The position numbers and the translations under genes were made by a program. From Paenibacillus arenosi (GTDB taxonomy: Bacteria > Bacillota > Bacilli > Paenibacillales > Paenibacillaceae), in NCBI RefSeq assembly GCF_014841135.1, contig NZ_JACYTN010000006.1, forward strand, positions 124,001 to 188,000: 64,000 bases of DNA, read 5' to 3'. The notes under the pieces were generated by a model. It made no database searches, was not told the DNA's origin, and saw nothing but the letters and a program-made list of their open reading frames with translations. Shown in pieces: positions 9,400 through 18,419 of the stretch; the first letter of the stretch is position 1; each line of letters opens with the position of its first letter.

Positions 9400-11037
9400 A
9401 TGTCGACTACCATGAAAAAATACGGTCTCTTGCTAATGTTACTGACGTTATTGTTTACGCTTCCTACTATTGCTGCTGCTGAGCAAAGTGAAAAATCTAC
9501 TAATCTCACACAATCTACTACAAAGAGCAAAAAATCTGCTAATGGAACTAAGGATACGAATACTACTGAATCTACACAACTTATTCAACCTACTCCTAGC
9601 ACGAAGGATGCAAAGAGTACAAGCATTATAATAGACGACAAGAAACTTACGCTCCCTTCAAATGCTGAAGTAAAAAATATGAATCAATCTGTCATGATTC
9701 CGCTTCGAGTTGTCATTGAGCATCTTGGTTTCGCTGTCGATTGGCAGAAAGAGTCCAAACAGCTTCATATTTCTGATGGCACCAACAAAATAGAGTTAAC
9801 GGTAGGAAGTAATACCTCTATCGTAAATGGAACTGAAACGACATTAAGCAGTCCACCTGTCGTTGAAGGTGGTACAGCGCTTGTACCTCTTCGATTTGTT
9901 GGAGAGCAATTCGGGTTAAAAGTTCGTTGGGATAATGCCAACAAGTCAGTCTTAATTCAAACACCTCCTCCTCCTAAAGAAGAGGTGAACCCAGATCCAA
10001 GCCAAAATGAAACGATACCTCCTGGAAATAAAGGCTCTAATAAGGGTTCTCATTCAGGTACAGCACAAATAAACAGTATCGACTATATGGATAATAAATT
10101 GATGGTCGAAGTGCAAGGAACGGTGCAGCCTAAAATATTTACAATGACTGAGCCCAATCGAATTGTTATGGATATTCCCGCAACAGCCTTCACCACCGAT
10201 TTTATTAATGGACAACTTACGAATGGCAAAGCAGGATTTCATGGAAAACTCGACAATATTATAGATAACCCTCACATCGAGCAAGTCCGCTACTCTTTAT
10301 TTGACGAAAAGTCTAGTACGATTCGTATCGTACTAGACACGAGAGCAGACATCGGCTACACCATTACCGACGGTGGCAGTGAATCAGGGTTACTTACGAT
10401 GGAACTGCATACCGGAGATCAAGTAGTGCCCCCGGCAGTTACGGATCCTCCGACAACGACACCACCGATAACTACGCCGCCAACTACGATTGACGGCAAA
10501 AAAATTGTTGTAATCGATCCCGGTCATGGTGCGAGAGATTCAGGTGCTGTCGGCGTTTCAGGTAAATACGAGAAAGATTTTGTGCTCGCATTAGCACTAA
10601 AAGTGGAGCAATTACTGCTCCAAGAAGAGAATATCCAGGTTATGATGACACGAACAGATGATACATTCATAGAGGTCCCAGATCGGATAGAGGTGGCCAA
10701 CCGTGTAAATGCAGCAGCATTCGTATCCATTCATGCGAATTCAGCAGCACCAAATCGTAAAGCTGGTGGAACTGAAACGTATTATTATCCGACGTCGCAT
10801 GAAACATTTGCTGATATTATGCACAAGCACATATTAGGCGCAACGAAATTTACAGATCGCAAAGTAAAAAGGCACCCGTATACAGTACTAGCTAAAGCCA
10901 AAGTACCTGCCGTTCTATTAGAAATAGGGTTCCTATCGAATCCTCAAGAAGAACAACAAATGCTATCTGAACAATTTCAAAATCGTGTAGCTGTAAGTAT
11001 TGTAAATGGAATTAAAGAATCCTTAGGCGTAAAATAA
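9400..11037 (+). CDS. Secreted N-acetylmuramoyl-L-alanine amidase (Amidase_3) with AMIN and copper-amine-oxidase-like domains
   Basis: 545 residues (an ATG four codons in is an alternative start). It has a signal peptide (residues 1-27), a Ser/Thr/Lys linker, a copper-amine-oxidase-N-type domain (~75-190, with VMIPLRVV and LVPLRFVGE repeats), a Pro-rich linker, an AMIN domain (~220-340) and a Pro/Thr linker. The catalytic Amidase_3 domain (~367-545) has the zinc ligands His376, Glu391 and His445, and the catalytic glutamate Glu508 in LLEIGFLSN. It cleaves the amide bond between MurNAc and the stem peptide, and is probably targeted to the wall by the AMIN domain. It is a host gene, well separated from the phage region, and is followed by a very strong terminator. 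Confidence 0.92.
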   Translation: MSTTMKKYGLLLMLLTLLFTLPTIAAAEQSEKSTNLTQSTTKSKKSANGTKDTNTTESTQLIQPTPSTKDAKSTSIIIDDKKLTLPSNAEVKNMNQSVMIPLRVVIEHLGFAVDWQKESKQLHISDGTNKIELTVGSNTSIVNGTETTLSSPPVVEGGTALVPLRFVGEQFGLKVRWDNANKSVLIQTPPPPKEEVNPDPSQNETIPPGNKGSNKGSHSGTAQINSIDYMDNKLMVEVQGTVQPKIFTMTEPNRIVMDIPATAFTTDFINGQLTNGKAGFHGKLDNIIDNPHIEQVRYSLFDEKSSTIRIVLDTRADIGYTITDGGSESGLLTMELHTGDQVVPPAVTDPPTTTPPITTPPTTIDGKKIVVIDPGHGARDSGAVGVSGKYEKDFVLALALKVEQLLLQEENIQVMMTRTDDTFIEVPDRIEVANRVNAAAFVSIHANSAAPNRKAGGTETYYYPTSHETFADIMHKHILGATKFTDRKVKRHPYTVLAKAKVPAVLLEIGFLSNPQEEQQMLSEQFQNRVAVSIVNGIKESLGVK

Positions 11038-11054
11038 AAAACAGGCTTTATCAT

Positions 11055-11110
11055 AACTCACCTCCATTCCCCACAACATTTGTGGCTTAATGGAGGTGAG
11101 TTTTCTCTTG
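11055..11110 (+). terminator. Strong intrinsic terminator after the amidase gene
   Basis: A perfect 14-bp arm pair, AACTCACCTCCATT with AATGGAGGTGAGTT, with an inner CCACA/TGTGG stem, then TTTTCTCTTG. Confidence 0.9.
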
Positions 11111-11120
11111 CTTTATATGT

Positions 11121-11167
11121 AAAAAAAGTGCTTGCAGGACAAGCACTAGGCAGTACCCTGCAAGCAC
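11121..11167 (-). terminator. Intrinsic terminator after the coat-like gene
   Basis: On the minus strand GTGCTTGCAGG pairs with CCTGCAAGCAC (11 bp), followed by seven Ts. Confidence 0.9.
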
Positions 11168-11177
11168 AAACTAGTTA

Positions 11178-11510
11178 TTAATATTCGCCACCGTATACTT
11201 TATGGTGACAGTCGCTGCGGTGTTTTTTGTGTTTTTTCTTGTGTCCACCACCGTAGCTTTTTCCACCACCATAGCTTCCGCCGCCGTAGCTGCTTCCGCC
11301 GTGAGAGCGAGTACCCAAGTTTACTTTGAATTTCTTTACTTTCTTCACAGTGAAGACTTTCTTTTCGATAACTTTAATGATTTTTTTAGCGCTCTTCTTC
11401 ACGCTAGTATCGATAAGTTTTTTACGGCCGTTACCGTTGCCATTGCCATGACCGTTGCCATGTTTACGTTTTTTGGATTTTTTATGGTGGTTCTCAAATT
11501 CTCTACCCAT
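11178..11510 (-). CDS. Gly/His/Lys-rich spore-coat-like protein
   Basis: About 110 residues from the ATG at 11510; an ATG at 11522 is equally open but its GAAGG directly abuts it. The protein is very basic: an N-terminal HHKKSKKRKH and GNGHGNGNGNG tract, a Lys/Val central part (residues ~35-70), a GGGSYGGG-type Gly/Ser/Tyr repeat and a HKKKHKKH tail. This matches low-complexity coat proteins of spore formers, which assemble on the spore surface; the assignment is by composition, not homology. CATATAATG lies upstream on the same strand and resembles a late sporulation -10, but no clear -35 is seen. It has its own terminator. Confidence 0.6.
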   Translation of the reverse strand: MGREFENHHKKSKKRKHGNGHGNGNGNGRKKLIDTSVKKSAKKIIKVIEKKVFTVKKVKKFKVNLGTRSHGGSSYGGGSYGGGKSYGGGHKKKHKKHRSDCHHKVYGGEY

Positions 11511-11561
11511 ACGTAATCCCATCCTTCATATTAAATATTTTGTCTTGCACCACATTATATG

Positions 11562-11602
11562 AACAGCAAACAGCAGACTCCACGGCGTGAGCCTGCTGCT
11601 AT
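11562..11602 (-). terminator. Intrinsic terminator after the sugar-catabolic cluster
   Basis: On the minus strand CAGCAGGCTC pairs with GAGTCTGCTG (one mismatch) around an 8-nt loop, followed by TTTGCTGTT. Confidence 0.6.
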
Positions 11603-11653
11603 GAAAGATGGTGAGAACATATATTTATATGAAAAATAGTATATTAGAGGGCT

Positions 11654-12526
11654 TTATTTGTAACGTTTAATAAACTGTACCGCTTTACGAATATCTTCTG
11701 CTGGGTCGGTTCCAACTTCACGTTCAATCGTCAGATAACCATTAAAGCCAATGTCTACTAGCGCTTGGAAATAGTTATCAAAGTCGACGTTCCCTTCCCC
11801 TAATGGAAGCTCCTTGAACGGACCATCCGTGGCCATTTCAGCCAGCTTCTCATGACTCATCGGCTCAAAACCCAACATGCCATACACTTCCCGCGGATCA
11901 ACTTCACGCACGCGAGTGCCGTCCTTCACATGAGTGTGCACAATGTAATCTTTTAACGTATAAACACCTTGCACAGGATCATCACCTGTTACCATGACCA
12001 TATTCGCTGGATCAAAGTTAACAGCCATCCCCCTGCCAGTTAATGAATCAAGGAACTGTTTTAAATGGGACGATGTTTCTGGTCCTGTCTCAATGGCAAA
12101 ATGTCCACCTACACTGTTCGCATACTGACTGAGCTCCTCACAAGCATGCTGCATCGTCGCATAGATAGAATGGTCTTCATTAGGGACAATGCCAATGTGA
12201 GTCGTTACAATATTTGAACCCAAATCAAGAGCCAAATCTAGAATACGCTTTGACTTTTCAATCTTCCACGGATTTGCCTCTGGATCTTGGAATCCATGCC
12301 CTGCCAAGTCTCCTACTAACGCAGATACTTCTAATCCTAAATCTTTAATATAGGATTTCAATTCCTTGCGAGCAGTTGAAGATAGATTAGCAGGGTCCAT
12401 GTCCCCTTCTACCGCATAAATCTGTACACCATTCGCGCCTACCTCTTGTGCCTTACGCAGCGCTTCTTTTAAGGGCAATTTGAAGCTATCTGTCATTACC
12501 CCAATCGGTTGATGAATCTTTACCAT
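11654..12526 (-). CDS. Sugar phosphate isomerase/epimerase (TIM barrel, AP endonuclease 2-like)
   Basis: About 290 residues. The start is the ATG at 12526, with GGGAGCGAG just upstream; the longer frame to 12550 lacks a site. The fold signature of xylose-isomerase-like TIM barrels is clear: an N-terminal GVMTDSF strand, EVGANGVQIY, the metal-ligand motif near THIGIVP, IETGPE, NFDPANM, HTHVKD with a metal-binding His, LGEGNVDF, and GYLTIEREV. These enzymes isomerise or dehydrate sugars and inositol-type compounds. It is the third gene of a cluster with a Gfo/Idh oxidoreductase and a second epimerase, so it probably works in the same sugar or polyol catabolic path. The substrate cannot be read from sequence. 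Confidence 0.85.
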   Translation of the reverse strand: MVKIHQPIGVMTDSFKLPLKEALRKAQEVGANGVQIYAVEGDMDPANLSSTARKELKSYIKDLGLEVSALVGDLAGHGFQDPEANPWKIEKSKRILDLALDLGSNIVTTHIGIVPNEDHSIYATMQHACEELSQYANSVGGHFAIETGPETSSHLKQFLDSLTGRGMAVNFDPANMVMVTGDDPVQGVYTLKDYIVHTHVKDGTRVREVDPREVYGMLGFEPMSHEKLAEMATDGPFKELPLGEGNVDFDNYFQALVDIGFNGYLTIEREVGTDPAEDIRKAVQFIKRYK

Positions 12527-12583
12527 ATTTACTCGCTCCCTTCCAATCACCTATAATTTCACAATTTCATTGTTATAAGTTGA

Positions 12584-13663
12584 CTAGTTCAATACCTTCT
12601 CTACCTCATAGATAACTTCTTTTCCTGTGCGGCTTGATTCATAAATACCGGACAATATTTTCAGCATTTCAACGCCATCTTCTACGGGGCAAATGGTCTC
12701 TTCTCTACCTAAGCAAGTCTCCACGAAGTGAGCAACTTCAGAAGCAAACCCTTTCTCAAAATCAAAGGAAAGATCGTCAATTTGTGGTGTAATATTTAAC
12801 ATCGTATTATGCTTCTCACTAACAATCGCAAGCTCAGGCTCTACCTCAGCCCCACCCTTATCTCCATACAGCTTCACCGCAAGCTCTTCTTGTTTCGCAT
12901 GAAGCGTAAAGCTAACATCTACAGCTAAGGAAGCTCCATTTTCAAAACGAATCAGTGCATTGGCCATATCTTCAATCGTATTATGACTCGCATCATAATC
13001 AGCAGCTTGATAGAAACTAAAGTTCTCAATATGACCGCGATTGCCTAGTTTATTGTACGTATTTCCAGTAACACTTTTCACCTTTGGCTTGCCCATCAAG
13101 TACCAGCAAAGATCAATGACATGGACGCCAAGATCAATCAATGGACCGCCGCCTGAACGCTGTATGTCGCTGAACCAGCCACCTGGATTGCCTAAACGAC
13201 GAAGACAAGAAGCCTTTGCATAATAAATCTCGCCCAGCTCACCTGCATCGATAAACTTCTTCAGCACTTTCGTATTTGTACCGAAACGGCGCACATAACC
13301 GATTTGCAGTATTTTCCCGCTCTCTTGAACAGCTTCTTGAATCGCCAAAGCTTCTTCCACTGTACGGCATAACGGCTTCTCCACTAGCACATGCTTGCCT
13401 GCCTTCAAAGCAGCAATGCTATTTTCTGCATGTGTATTATTCCATGTACAAACGCTGACGGCATCAATATCTTCGTCACGTAGAAATTCCGCTACATTGG
13501 TATATACTTTGCTAGCACCGAATTCGGTTGCCTTTGCACGTGCCCGCTCCTCATTGAGATCACAGACAGCTACAATTTCTACATCCGGGTGCTGGGCATA
13601 GCCTTTAAAGTGAAACTCCGAAATAGATCCTGCTCCAATGACACCTACACGTAATTTGCTCAT
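12584..13663 (-). CDS. Gfo/Idh/MocA family oxidoreductase
   Basis: 359 residues from an ATG with AGGGAGGAAG upstream. The Rossmann NAD(P)-binding motif GVIGAGSIS is at residues ~7-15. The EKPLC motif follows at ~95-99, where the Lys is the conserved catalytic residue, then GYVRRF and GGGPLIDLGVHVIDL with the usual C-terminal domain His. These enzymes oxidise a sugar or inositol hydroxyl using NAD(P)+. The two neighbouring TIM-barrel epimerases suggest an inositol- or keto-sugar-type catabolic cluster. It lies ~80 nt after the upstream epimerase gene and ~57 nt before the next one. Confidence 0.92.
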   Translation of the reverse strand: MSKLRVGVIGAGSISEFHFKGYAQHPDVEIVAVCDLNEERARAKATEFGASKVYTNVAEFLRDEDIDAVSVCTWNNTHAENSIAALKAGKHVLVEKPLCRTVEEALAIQEAVQESGKILQIGYVRRFGTNTKVLKKFIDAGELGEIYYAKASCLRRLGNPGGWFSDIQRSGGGPLIDLGVHVIDLCWYLMGKPKVKSVTGNTYNKLGNRGHIENFSFYQAADYDASHNTIEDMANALIRFENGASLAVDVSFTLHAKQEELAVKLYGDKGGAEVEPELAIVSEKHNTMLNITPQIDDLSFDFEKGFASEVAHFVETCLGREETICPVEDGVEMLKILSGIYESSRTGKEVIYEVEKVLN

Positions 13664-13745
13664 CGATTTACTTCCTCCCTATTGGTCGCTCACTCGTATT
13701 ACGATTTCAAACACATACTCACTTATTTCTTCTATGATCAAAGCA

Positions 13746-14618
13746 TTACGCCTCATTCCATAATCGACGCAAATTGTCCAACGCAATTCGAGTCCCTTTC
13801 AAGCAATCTTCCATCCCTTCAAATTCTATGGATACATAACCGTCATAACCAGATTGCTTCACAATGGAAACGAGCTTCGGCATTGGTAAGTCACCTTGAC
13901 CTACGATTGCTCCTCTTATATATTGGCCGTGCAGCGATTGGAACCAGCCCTCACCAGGATTGCAATCAGCAGGTCGTAAGTAGAAATCTTTGAAATGGAC
14001 CATGCTTGCTAACGTTACGTTAGCGCGAACAGCTGGCTCAGTCGGCTCATCCACACAGACGAAGTTACCAACATCTAATGTCGTACGGAAGTTGTCACGA
14101 TTCACATCGAGCACGATGCGGCGTACTCGCTCACTATACTGCGCATAGAAACCGTGGTTCTCAATACTCGTCGTAATGCCATACTGGGATGCATATTCCG
14201 CAAGCTCGCGGCAAGCCGCGACAATTCTAGCGTAATCCTGTTCAAAGTAAGCCGTTCCTGTCTCTGCCAAAGGACGGGAAGCAATATCATGGCGCATGCG
14301 CTTGACTCCGAGTCGATGAGCAATATCGATATGCCCTTTAATATGATTCACTTCAGCAGCATAGGCTTCCTCTGACAAACCTGCCACATTTCCACCTACA
14401 CAGTAATTGGACAGTTCCAATCCAATCTCATCTGCATACTGTCTAATCTGATCCGCTAGTTCCGGCTTGCCGTGCAAGTCGAATCCAATATCTAAAAGCT
14501 GAACGATCTCAGCATGTTCGCCTCCATTGTCCTTAATCCATTTCAACACAGCGAATATGTCCATTTCCTGTCGTCCCATTGCTTGGTATAAACAATACGT
14601 ACTAACACCCAGCTTCAT
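13746..14618 (-). CDS. Sugar phosphate isomerase/epimerase, first gene of the catabolic cluster
   Basis: 290 residues from an ATG with GGGAGTGG upstream. It is a TIM-barrel epimerase like the one at 11654-12526 but distant in sequence. Motifs include GVSTYCLYQA, AEIVQLLDIG, GVKRMRHDI, SIENHG with a metal-ligand Glu, TTLDVGNFV, MVHFKDFYL with a metal-ligand His, VGQGDLPMP, and YVSIEFEGMED. It is probably the promoter-proximal gene of the operon; a cre-like site lies just upstream at 14661-14674 and the AraC regulator gene precedes it. Together the three genes look like a path for one uncommon sugar or polyol. Confidence 0.85.
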   Translation of the reverse strand: MKLGVSTYCLYQAMGRQEMDIFAVLKWIKDNGGEHAEIVQLLDIGFDLHGKPELADQIRQYADEIGLELSNYCVGGNVAGLSEEAYAAEVNHIKGHIDIAHRLGVKRMRHDIASRPLAETGTAYFEQDYARIVAACRELAEYASQYGITTSIENHGFYAQYSERVRRIVLDVNRDNFRTTLDVGNFVCVDEPTEPAVRANVTLASMVHFKDFYLRPADCNPGEGWFQSLHGQYIRGAIVGQGDLPMPKLVSIVKQSGYDGYVSIEFEGMEDCLKGTRIALDNLRRLWNEA

Positions 14619-14660
14619 CTCGTTCCACTCCCAGCATGCCTAGCAACAAGGCGCCTCCAA

Positions 14661-14674
14661 TGGAAGCGGTTGCA
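14661..14674. promoter_or_regulatory. Candidate CcpA catabolite-responsive element (cre)
   Basis: TGGAAGCGGTTGCA fits TGNAANCGNWNNCA on both strands. It lies between a TATAAT-like -10 (minus strand, 14699-14704) and the first epimerase gene, so at about +18 to +31, a roadblock position. The -35 region is poor, as expected for an activator-dependent promoter. Confidence 0.5.
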
Positions 14675-14780
14675 GGTTGTAATGTATGTCACACTTTCAT
14701 TATATGAAATCTGCCTACAAAGCCATTGAACTATGTTCCACAGTTGTTGTACTTTCTTACAAACATTCTTGATATGGAGT

Positions 14781-14811
14781 AAAAAAAGAAACAGTCCATC
14801 AAAACTGTCTC
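14781..14811 (-). terminator. Intrinsic terminator after the AraC regulator gene
   Basis: On the minus strand GAGACAGT pairs with ACTGTTTC (one wobble), followed by seven Ts. Confidence 0.8.
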
Positions 14812-14825
14812 CTCTTCGTTCTATA

Positions 14826-15806
14826 TTATGACTTAGTCTGAGTTGTAGAATGAGCATGAACAGACAGCGCATTCCGCTTGAATTGGGATGGCGATACTCC
14901 TGTATGCCGTTTGAATATGCGTGAAAAATAAGCAATATCATTAAAACCGACACCGTACCCGATCTCGGTAATCGTGCTGTCCGTATTGAGTAGCATCTCT
15001 GCTGCTTTGCGGATACGCAGATCAATTAAGTAATCATTAAATGTCTTACCTGTATAGCGTTTGAATAACGCACAAAAATAAGATTTCGATAAATTAAATT
15101 GACGGCATAACCCTTCCAGACGGAGCTCTTCTGGGTAATGTTCATGAATATAGTTTAACGCTCCCATCATAAGACCTCGGAATTTCTCCATACGATCTTC
15201 TTCCTCAGACCCTCCACCTCGCTGCTTAGCCATTTGACGAATAATGATGGACAGCAGCTTCAACAAGTTAGCCTTCAAAACAAGCTCATAATAATGCTCA
15301 CCCTGTTGGAACTCGGCAAGCATCTCGCTCAGCAGCCTAGTTACTTCCGCATCCGCTTCTCCTAATAATGTTACTTTCGGTATCAATTCATCTTCACTGA
15401 CCATAAATTGTTCAAGATAAGAATAGTCGAAACGATCCGTGCCTTCATTTGGACGTTGAAAATGTTCATTAATAAAATGAGGAAGAAACTCACAGCCGAT
15501 AATTTCCATATCTTGATCAGGAATAAGATCAACACGATGAACGGCATAGGGAGGAATAACAAATAAGTTCCCCTTCATCATTTGATACGTCTTACGATCA
15601 ATCGTATGCTGGAAGGACCCTTTTACGACATACCAGATCTGGAAATAATCATGGGCATGGTCGCGACTGCTGCCACCAGCTCGTGTCCAACGATATACTT
15701 TGAACGGAAGCAATGTTCCGATTTCTAGTTCACCACGATACAACGTCACGTCCGATGATAACGACGGTTGAGCGCTCTCCTGTGCAGCCTGCATCGGATT
15801 TTCCAT
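14826..15806 (-). CDS. AraC family transcriptional regulator
   Basis: 326 residues. The start is the ATG at 15806, because GGAGGT lies 7 nt upstream; the open frame to 15959 would overlap the divergent MOSC gene and has no site. The N-terminal cupin-like sensor domain (HAHDYFQIWYVV..., residues ~35-125) precedes two AraC helix-turn-helix motifs in the last ~100 residues (LCRQFNLSKSYFCALFKRYTGKTF and ITEIGYGVGFNDIAYFSRIFKRHTG). It most likely senses a sugar and activates the epimerase/oxidoreductase genes immediately downstream, from which it is separated by a terminator. Confidence 0.92.
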   Translation of the reverse strand: MENPMQAAQESAQPSLSSDVTLYRGELEIGTLLPFKVYRWTRAGGSSRDHAHDYFQIWYVVKGSFQHTIDRKTYQMMKGNLFVIPPYAVHRVDLIPDQDMEIIGCEFLPHFINEHFQRPNEGTDRFDYSYLEQFMVSEDELIPKVTLLGEADAEVTRLLSEMLAEFQQGEHYYELVLKANLLKLLSIIIRQMAKQRGGGSEEEDRMEKFRGLMMGALNYIHEHYPEELRLEGLCRQFNLSKSYFCALFKRYTGKTFNDYLIDLRIRKAAEMLLNTDSTITEIGYGVGFNDIAYFSRIFKRHTGVSPSQFKRNALSVHAHSTTQTKS

Positions 15807-15894
15807 CTCGTACCTCCAAGTCCTTGTATTGCCTTGTGATGCTGTCGCCACTATTATATCATGAAGATAAAGCGAACAGCAGGAGGAACAAGCT

Positions 15895-16575
15895 ATGCAT
15901 GTGGAACTTGTAGGACTCCAAGTCGGATTACCTAGTGAATCACTCACGCATAACGGCAAGCCTGTATTATCCGGTATGATAAAACATCCTGTAGATCATA
16001 CGGTAGCACTGCGTACGTTAGGCTTCGCAGGAGATGGTCAAGCGGATTTGCGATATCATGGCGGTCCTGAAAAAGCAGTATGTGTCTATCCTATTGAGCA
16101 TTACACCTACTGGAAGCAAGAATGGGGCTTCGATCTGCCCTTATCCGCATTTGGAGAGAATGTTACGACTCGCGGACTCATTGAAGATGATGTACATATT
16201 GGAGATATTTATCGCATCGGTACAGCTCGCGTCCAAGTGACCCAGCCGCGCCAGCCTTGCTTCAAGTTAGCAGCTAGATACAACATGCCGAAGATTCCAA
16301 TTTGGATGCAAGAGACCGGCTATACCGGCTACTATTGGCGCGTATTAGAAGAAGGCATCGTTTCGCCAGTGGATCAGATTGAGTTGATTCATAGGGATGA
16401 ACAGCGCCTAAGCATTCGCTTTGCCAACGAAGTGATGCATCAGAAGCTGCACGGGGAAGAAGGCATTCGTGCGCTGTTAAGCAACAAAGGACTGTCTACG
16501 AATTGGAGAGCAACCTTTACGAAACGCCTAGAAGGCATCGAAACAGATACGTCCAAGCGAATTGAAGGAAGTTAA
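15895..16575 (+). CDS. MOSC domain protein (YiiM-like)
   Basis: 226 residues from the ATG at 15895, with AGGAGGA upstream. The MOSC core is evident: GDGQADLRYHGGPEKAV, the FGENVTT motif, GDIYRIGTARVQVTQPRQPCFKLA with the conserved Cys, and TGYTGYYWRVLEEG. A C-terminal YiiM-type 3-helix segment follows. MOSC domains bind a molybdenum cofactor and YiiM relatives act in detoxification of N-hydroxylated compounds; here this is by family only. It is divergent from the AraC regulator and ends at a bidirectional terminator. Confidence 0.9.
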   Translation: MHVELVGLQVGLPSESLTHNGKPVLSGMIKHPVDHTVALRTLGFAGDGQADLRYHGGPEKAVCVYPIEHYTYWKQEWGFDLPLSAFGENVTTRGLIEDDVHIGDIYRIGTARVQVTQPRQPCFKLAARYNMPKIPIWMQETGYTGYYWRVLEEGIVSPVDQIELIHRDEQRLSIRFANEVMHQKLHGEEGIRALLSNKGLSTNWRATFTKRLEGIETDTSKRIEGS

Positions 16576-16664
16576 TGGGTCACACTGCTCTTATTTATAG
16601 GTTGTTATTGATTACACATACGCTCAGGGACAGTAGTAGATAGATTGGTACAAATCAAATATTA

Positions 16665-16718
16665 AAGGGATAGCTATAACAGAGAAATCCATTTCTACTG
16701 CGGCTATCCCTTATTACG
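16665..16718. terminator. Bidirectional intrinsic terminator
   Basis: AAGGGATAGC pairs perfectly with GCTATCCCTT, with an inner AGAAA/TTTCT stem. It serves the MOSC gene (+) and the opuC operon (-). Confidence 0.8.
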
Positions 16719-16753
16719 TTTAAATGACTAAGGATATCGAGCACTAGTAGCTA

Positions 16754-17428
16754 CTAGCTTACACTTGGGTTCGATTTACGATCCGCAAAGTTCAATTTGC
16801 GTTGGAGATATCCTAATAGAAGATCGGCCACGATAGCAATCGCTGCTGCTGGAATCGCTCCTGCATAAATACGTAGCGGATTCTGATTGTTAATGCCCGC
16901 ATAAATTTCGCGCCCCAAGCCTTCTCCTCCAACGAGCGGTGCTATAGTCACGACACCGATCGCGATGACAGCTGCAATCCTTAGACCAGAAATGATATAC
17001 GGCAGTGATAATGGAAAGCGCACCTTTACGAGCAGTTGAAGCGGGCTCATTCCGATCCCTTTGCCTGCCTCCATATAACTTGGGTCTACTTGCTTCAGTC
17101 CAATATACGTATTGCGTACGATTGGGTTCAAGGAGTAGAATAATAAACCAACAATAACCGTCTTGGAGCCTAATCCGAGTACGAGCATCAATAACACAAG
17201 CAAAGCCAAGCTCGGAATAACTTGCAGTATACTCGTTATGCCTAATATGACTTTGGCTAACTTTCTATGACGCGTGCAAAGCACGCCCAATGGAATACCT
17301 AGCACAATTGCTAGGCCAACTCCACTAACGACCATATAGAGGTGTGAGAGAAAATGCTCCCATAGCAAGTCAGAATTTCGACTCATATACGAGAACAAGT
17401 CTGCTAATGACCATTGATAGCTGTCCAT
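16754..17428 (-). CDS. opuCD: Glycine betaine/choline/carnitine ABC transporter permease (OpuCD-like)
   Basis: About 224 residues; the ATG at 17428 follows GGGAGG. It has five or six predicted transmembrane segments and the EAA loop typical of binding-protein-dependent permeases (YMEAGKGIGMSPLQLLVKVRFPLSLPYIISG). Fourth gene of an operon in the order ATPase, permease, binding protein, permease, exactly that of Bacillus opuC, which imports osmoprotectants. Gap to the binding protein gene is about 15 nt, so translation is probably coupled. Confidence 0.88.
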   Translation of the reverse strand: MDSYQWSLADLFSYMSRNSDLLWEHFLSHLYMVVSGVGLAIVLGIPLGVLCTRHRKLAKVILGITSILQVIPSLALLVLLMLVLGLGSKTVIVGLLFYSLNPIVRNTYIGLKQVDPSYMEAGKGIGMSPLQLLVKVRFPLSLPYIISGLRIAAVIAIGVVTIAPLVGGEGLGREIYAGINNQNPLRIYAGAIPAAAIAIVADLLLGYLQRKLNFADRKSNPSVS

Positions 17429-17443
17429 CACAGCGCCTCCCTT

Positions 17444-18373
17444 CTACTTTTCATTCTTTTTCACCACTAATCCTTGCTGTTCCAAATATTCGATAGCGAC
17501 TTCGCGCTCACTTCTCTTCTCAATATCTACTTTATAATTCAAATCAATCATCGTCTGTTCATCTATCGTACCGATAAGCGGTTGAATCGCCTGTACGACC
17601 TCTGGATGTTTCTGTGCTAGTTCTTTTAACAGTACCGGTGAAGCATCGTAAGGCGGGAAAAATTGCTTGTCATCCTCTAACGTCTTCAAATCATACGCCT
17701 TAATCCGAGAGTCTGTAGAGTAGGCAAGTACGATATCCACCTGATTATTGCCTACTGCTTCATAGACAAGACTTTGCTCCATCGGAAATGCTTGCCCAAA
17801 CTCCACGTTGTACGCCTTACGGAATGCTGGATAACCATCATTCGTCCGCTCCATCCATGTCGTGTCTACACCTAGACGCAAGTCGCCTGCATCTTTAACT
17901 ACATCGGATATACGCTCATACCCTCGCTCTTCCGCTAGCTTACTTTGCACAGTAAACGCATATGTATTTTCAAATCCTAATGAATCCATCCATGTAAAGC
18001 CTAAATACTTGTCAAATCCGGATTGCGCCTGTTTCAATACTTCTTGGCGGTCCTTCGTTTCTTCTATTGGAAAATGATTATTAAACAGCTCTCCACTATA
18101 TAGCGTCGCCATATGTACTTCATTTTTCTTCATCGCATTAATAATAACGGCACTTGCAGCTAGATCAGGAATCACCTTCGCCTGCAAATCGGTCTGCTCT
18201 TCAATGAGTGCCTTATACATTTCAGCCATGATCTTTGATTCGGTAAACGTCTGTGTTCCGATAACAATCTGATCCTCCTTGCCGCAACCAGTCAGCAGCA
18301 AGGTTGTTGCGATAAGCACACCGCAAAGAAGGAGCGCTGTTACCTTTTTAGCCGAAGCTTTTAATTGTATCAT
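17444..18373 (-). CDS. opuCC: Osmoprotectant-binding lipoprotein (OpuCC-like)
   Basis: About 309 residues from the ATG at 18373, with AGAGGGA upstream; the longer frame to 18448 would overlap the permease gene. It has a lipoprotein signal peptide with the lipobox LLTGC, then the type II periplasmic-binding fold of the glycine betaine family (VIGTQTFTESKIMAEMY, TLYSGELFNN, LGVDTTWMERTNDGYPAF). It captures quaternary ammonium osmoprotectants outside the membrane and hands them to the two permeases encoded on each side. Confidence 0.9.
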   Translation of the reverse strand: MIQLKASAKKVTALLLCGVLIATTLLLTGCGKEDQIVIGTQTFTESKIMAEMYKALIEEQTDLQAKVIPDLAASAVIINAMKKNEVHMATLYSGELFNNHFPIEETKDRQEVLKQAQSGFDKYLGFTWMDSLGFENTYAFTVQSKLAEERGYERISDVVKDAGDLRLGVDTTWMERTNDGYPAFRKAYNVEFGQAFPMEQSLVYEAVGNNQVDIVLAYSTDSRIKAYDLKTLEDDKQFFPPYDASPVLLKELAQKHPEVVQAIQPLIGTIDEQTMIDLNYKVDIEKRSEREVAIEYLEQQGLVVKKNEK

Positions 18374-18419
18374 TCTCGTCCCTCTTTCTGGATTATGTTC
18401 GTTGAGCATCAACGAGTCT

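Noticed and set aside
9400-11037. Phage endolysin
   Set aside because: It has a signal peptide, AMIN and copper-amine-oxidase-like domains and lies 11 kb outside the phage region: a host autolysin.
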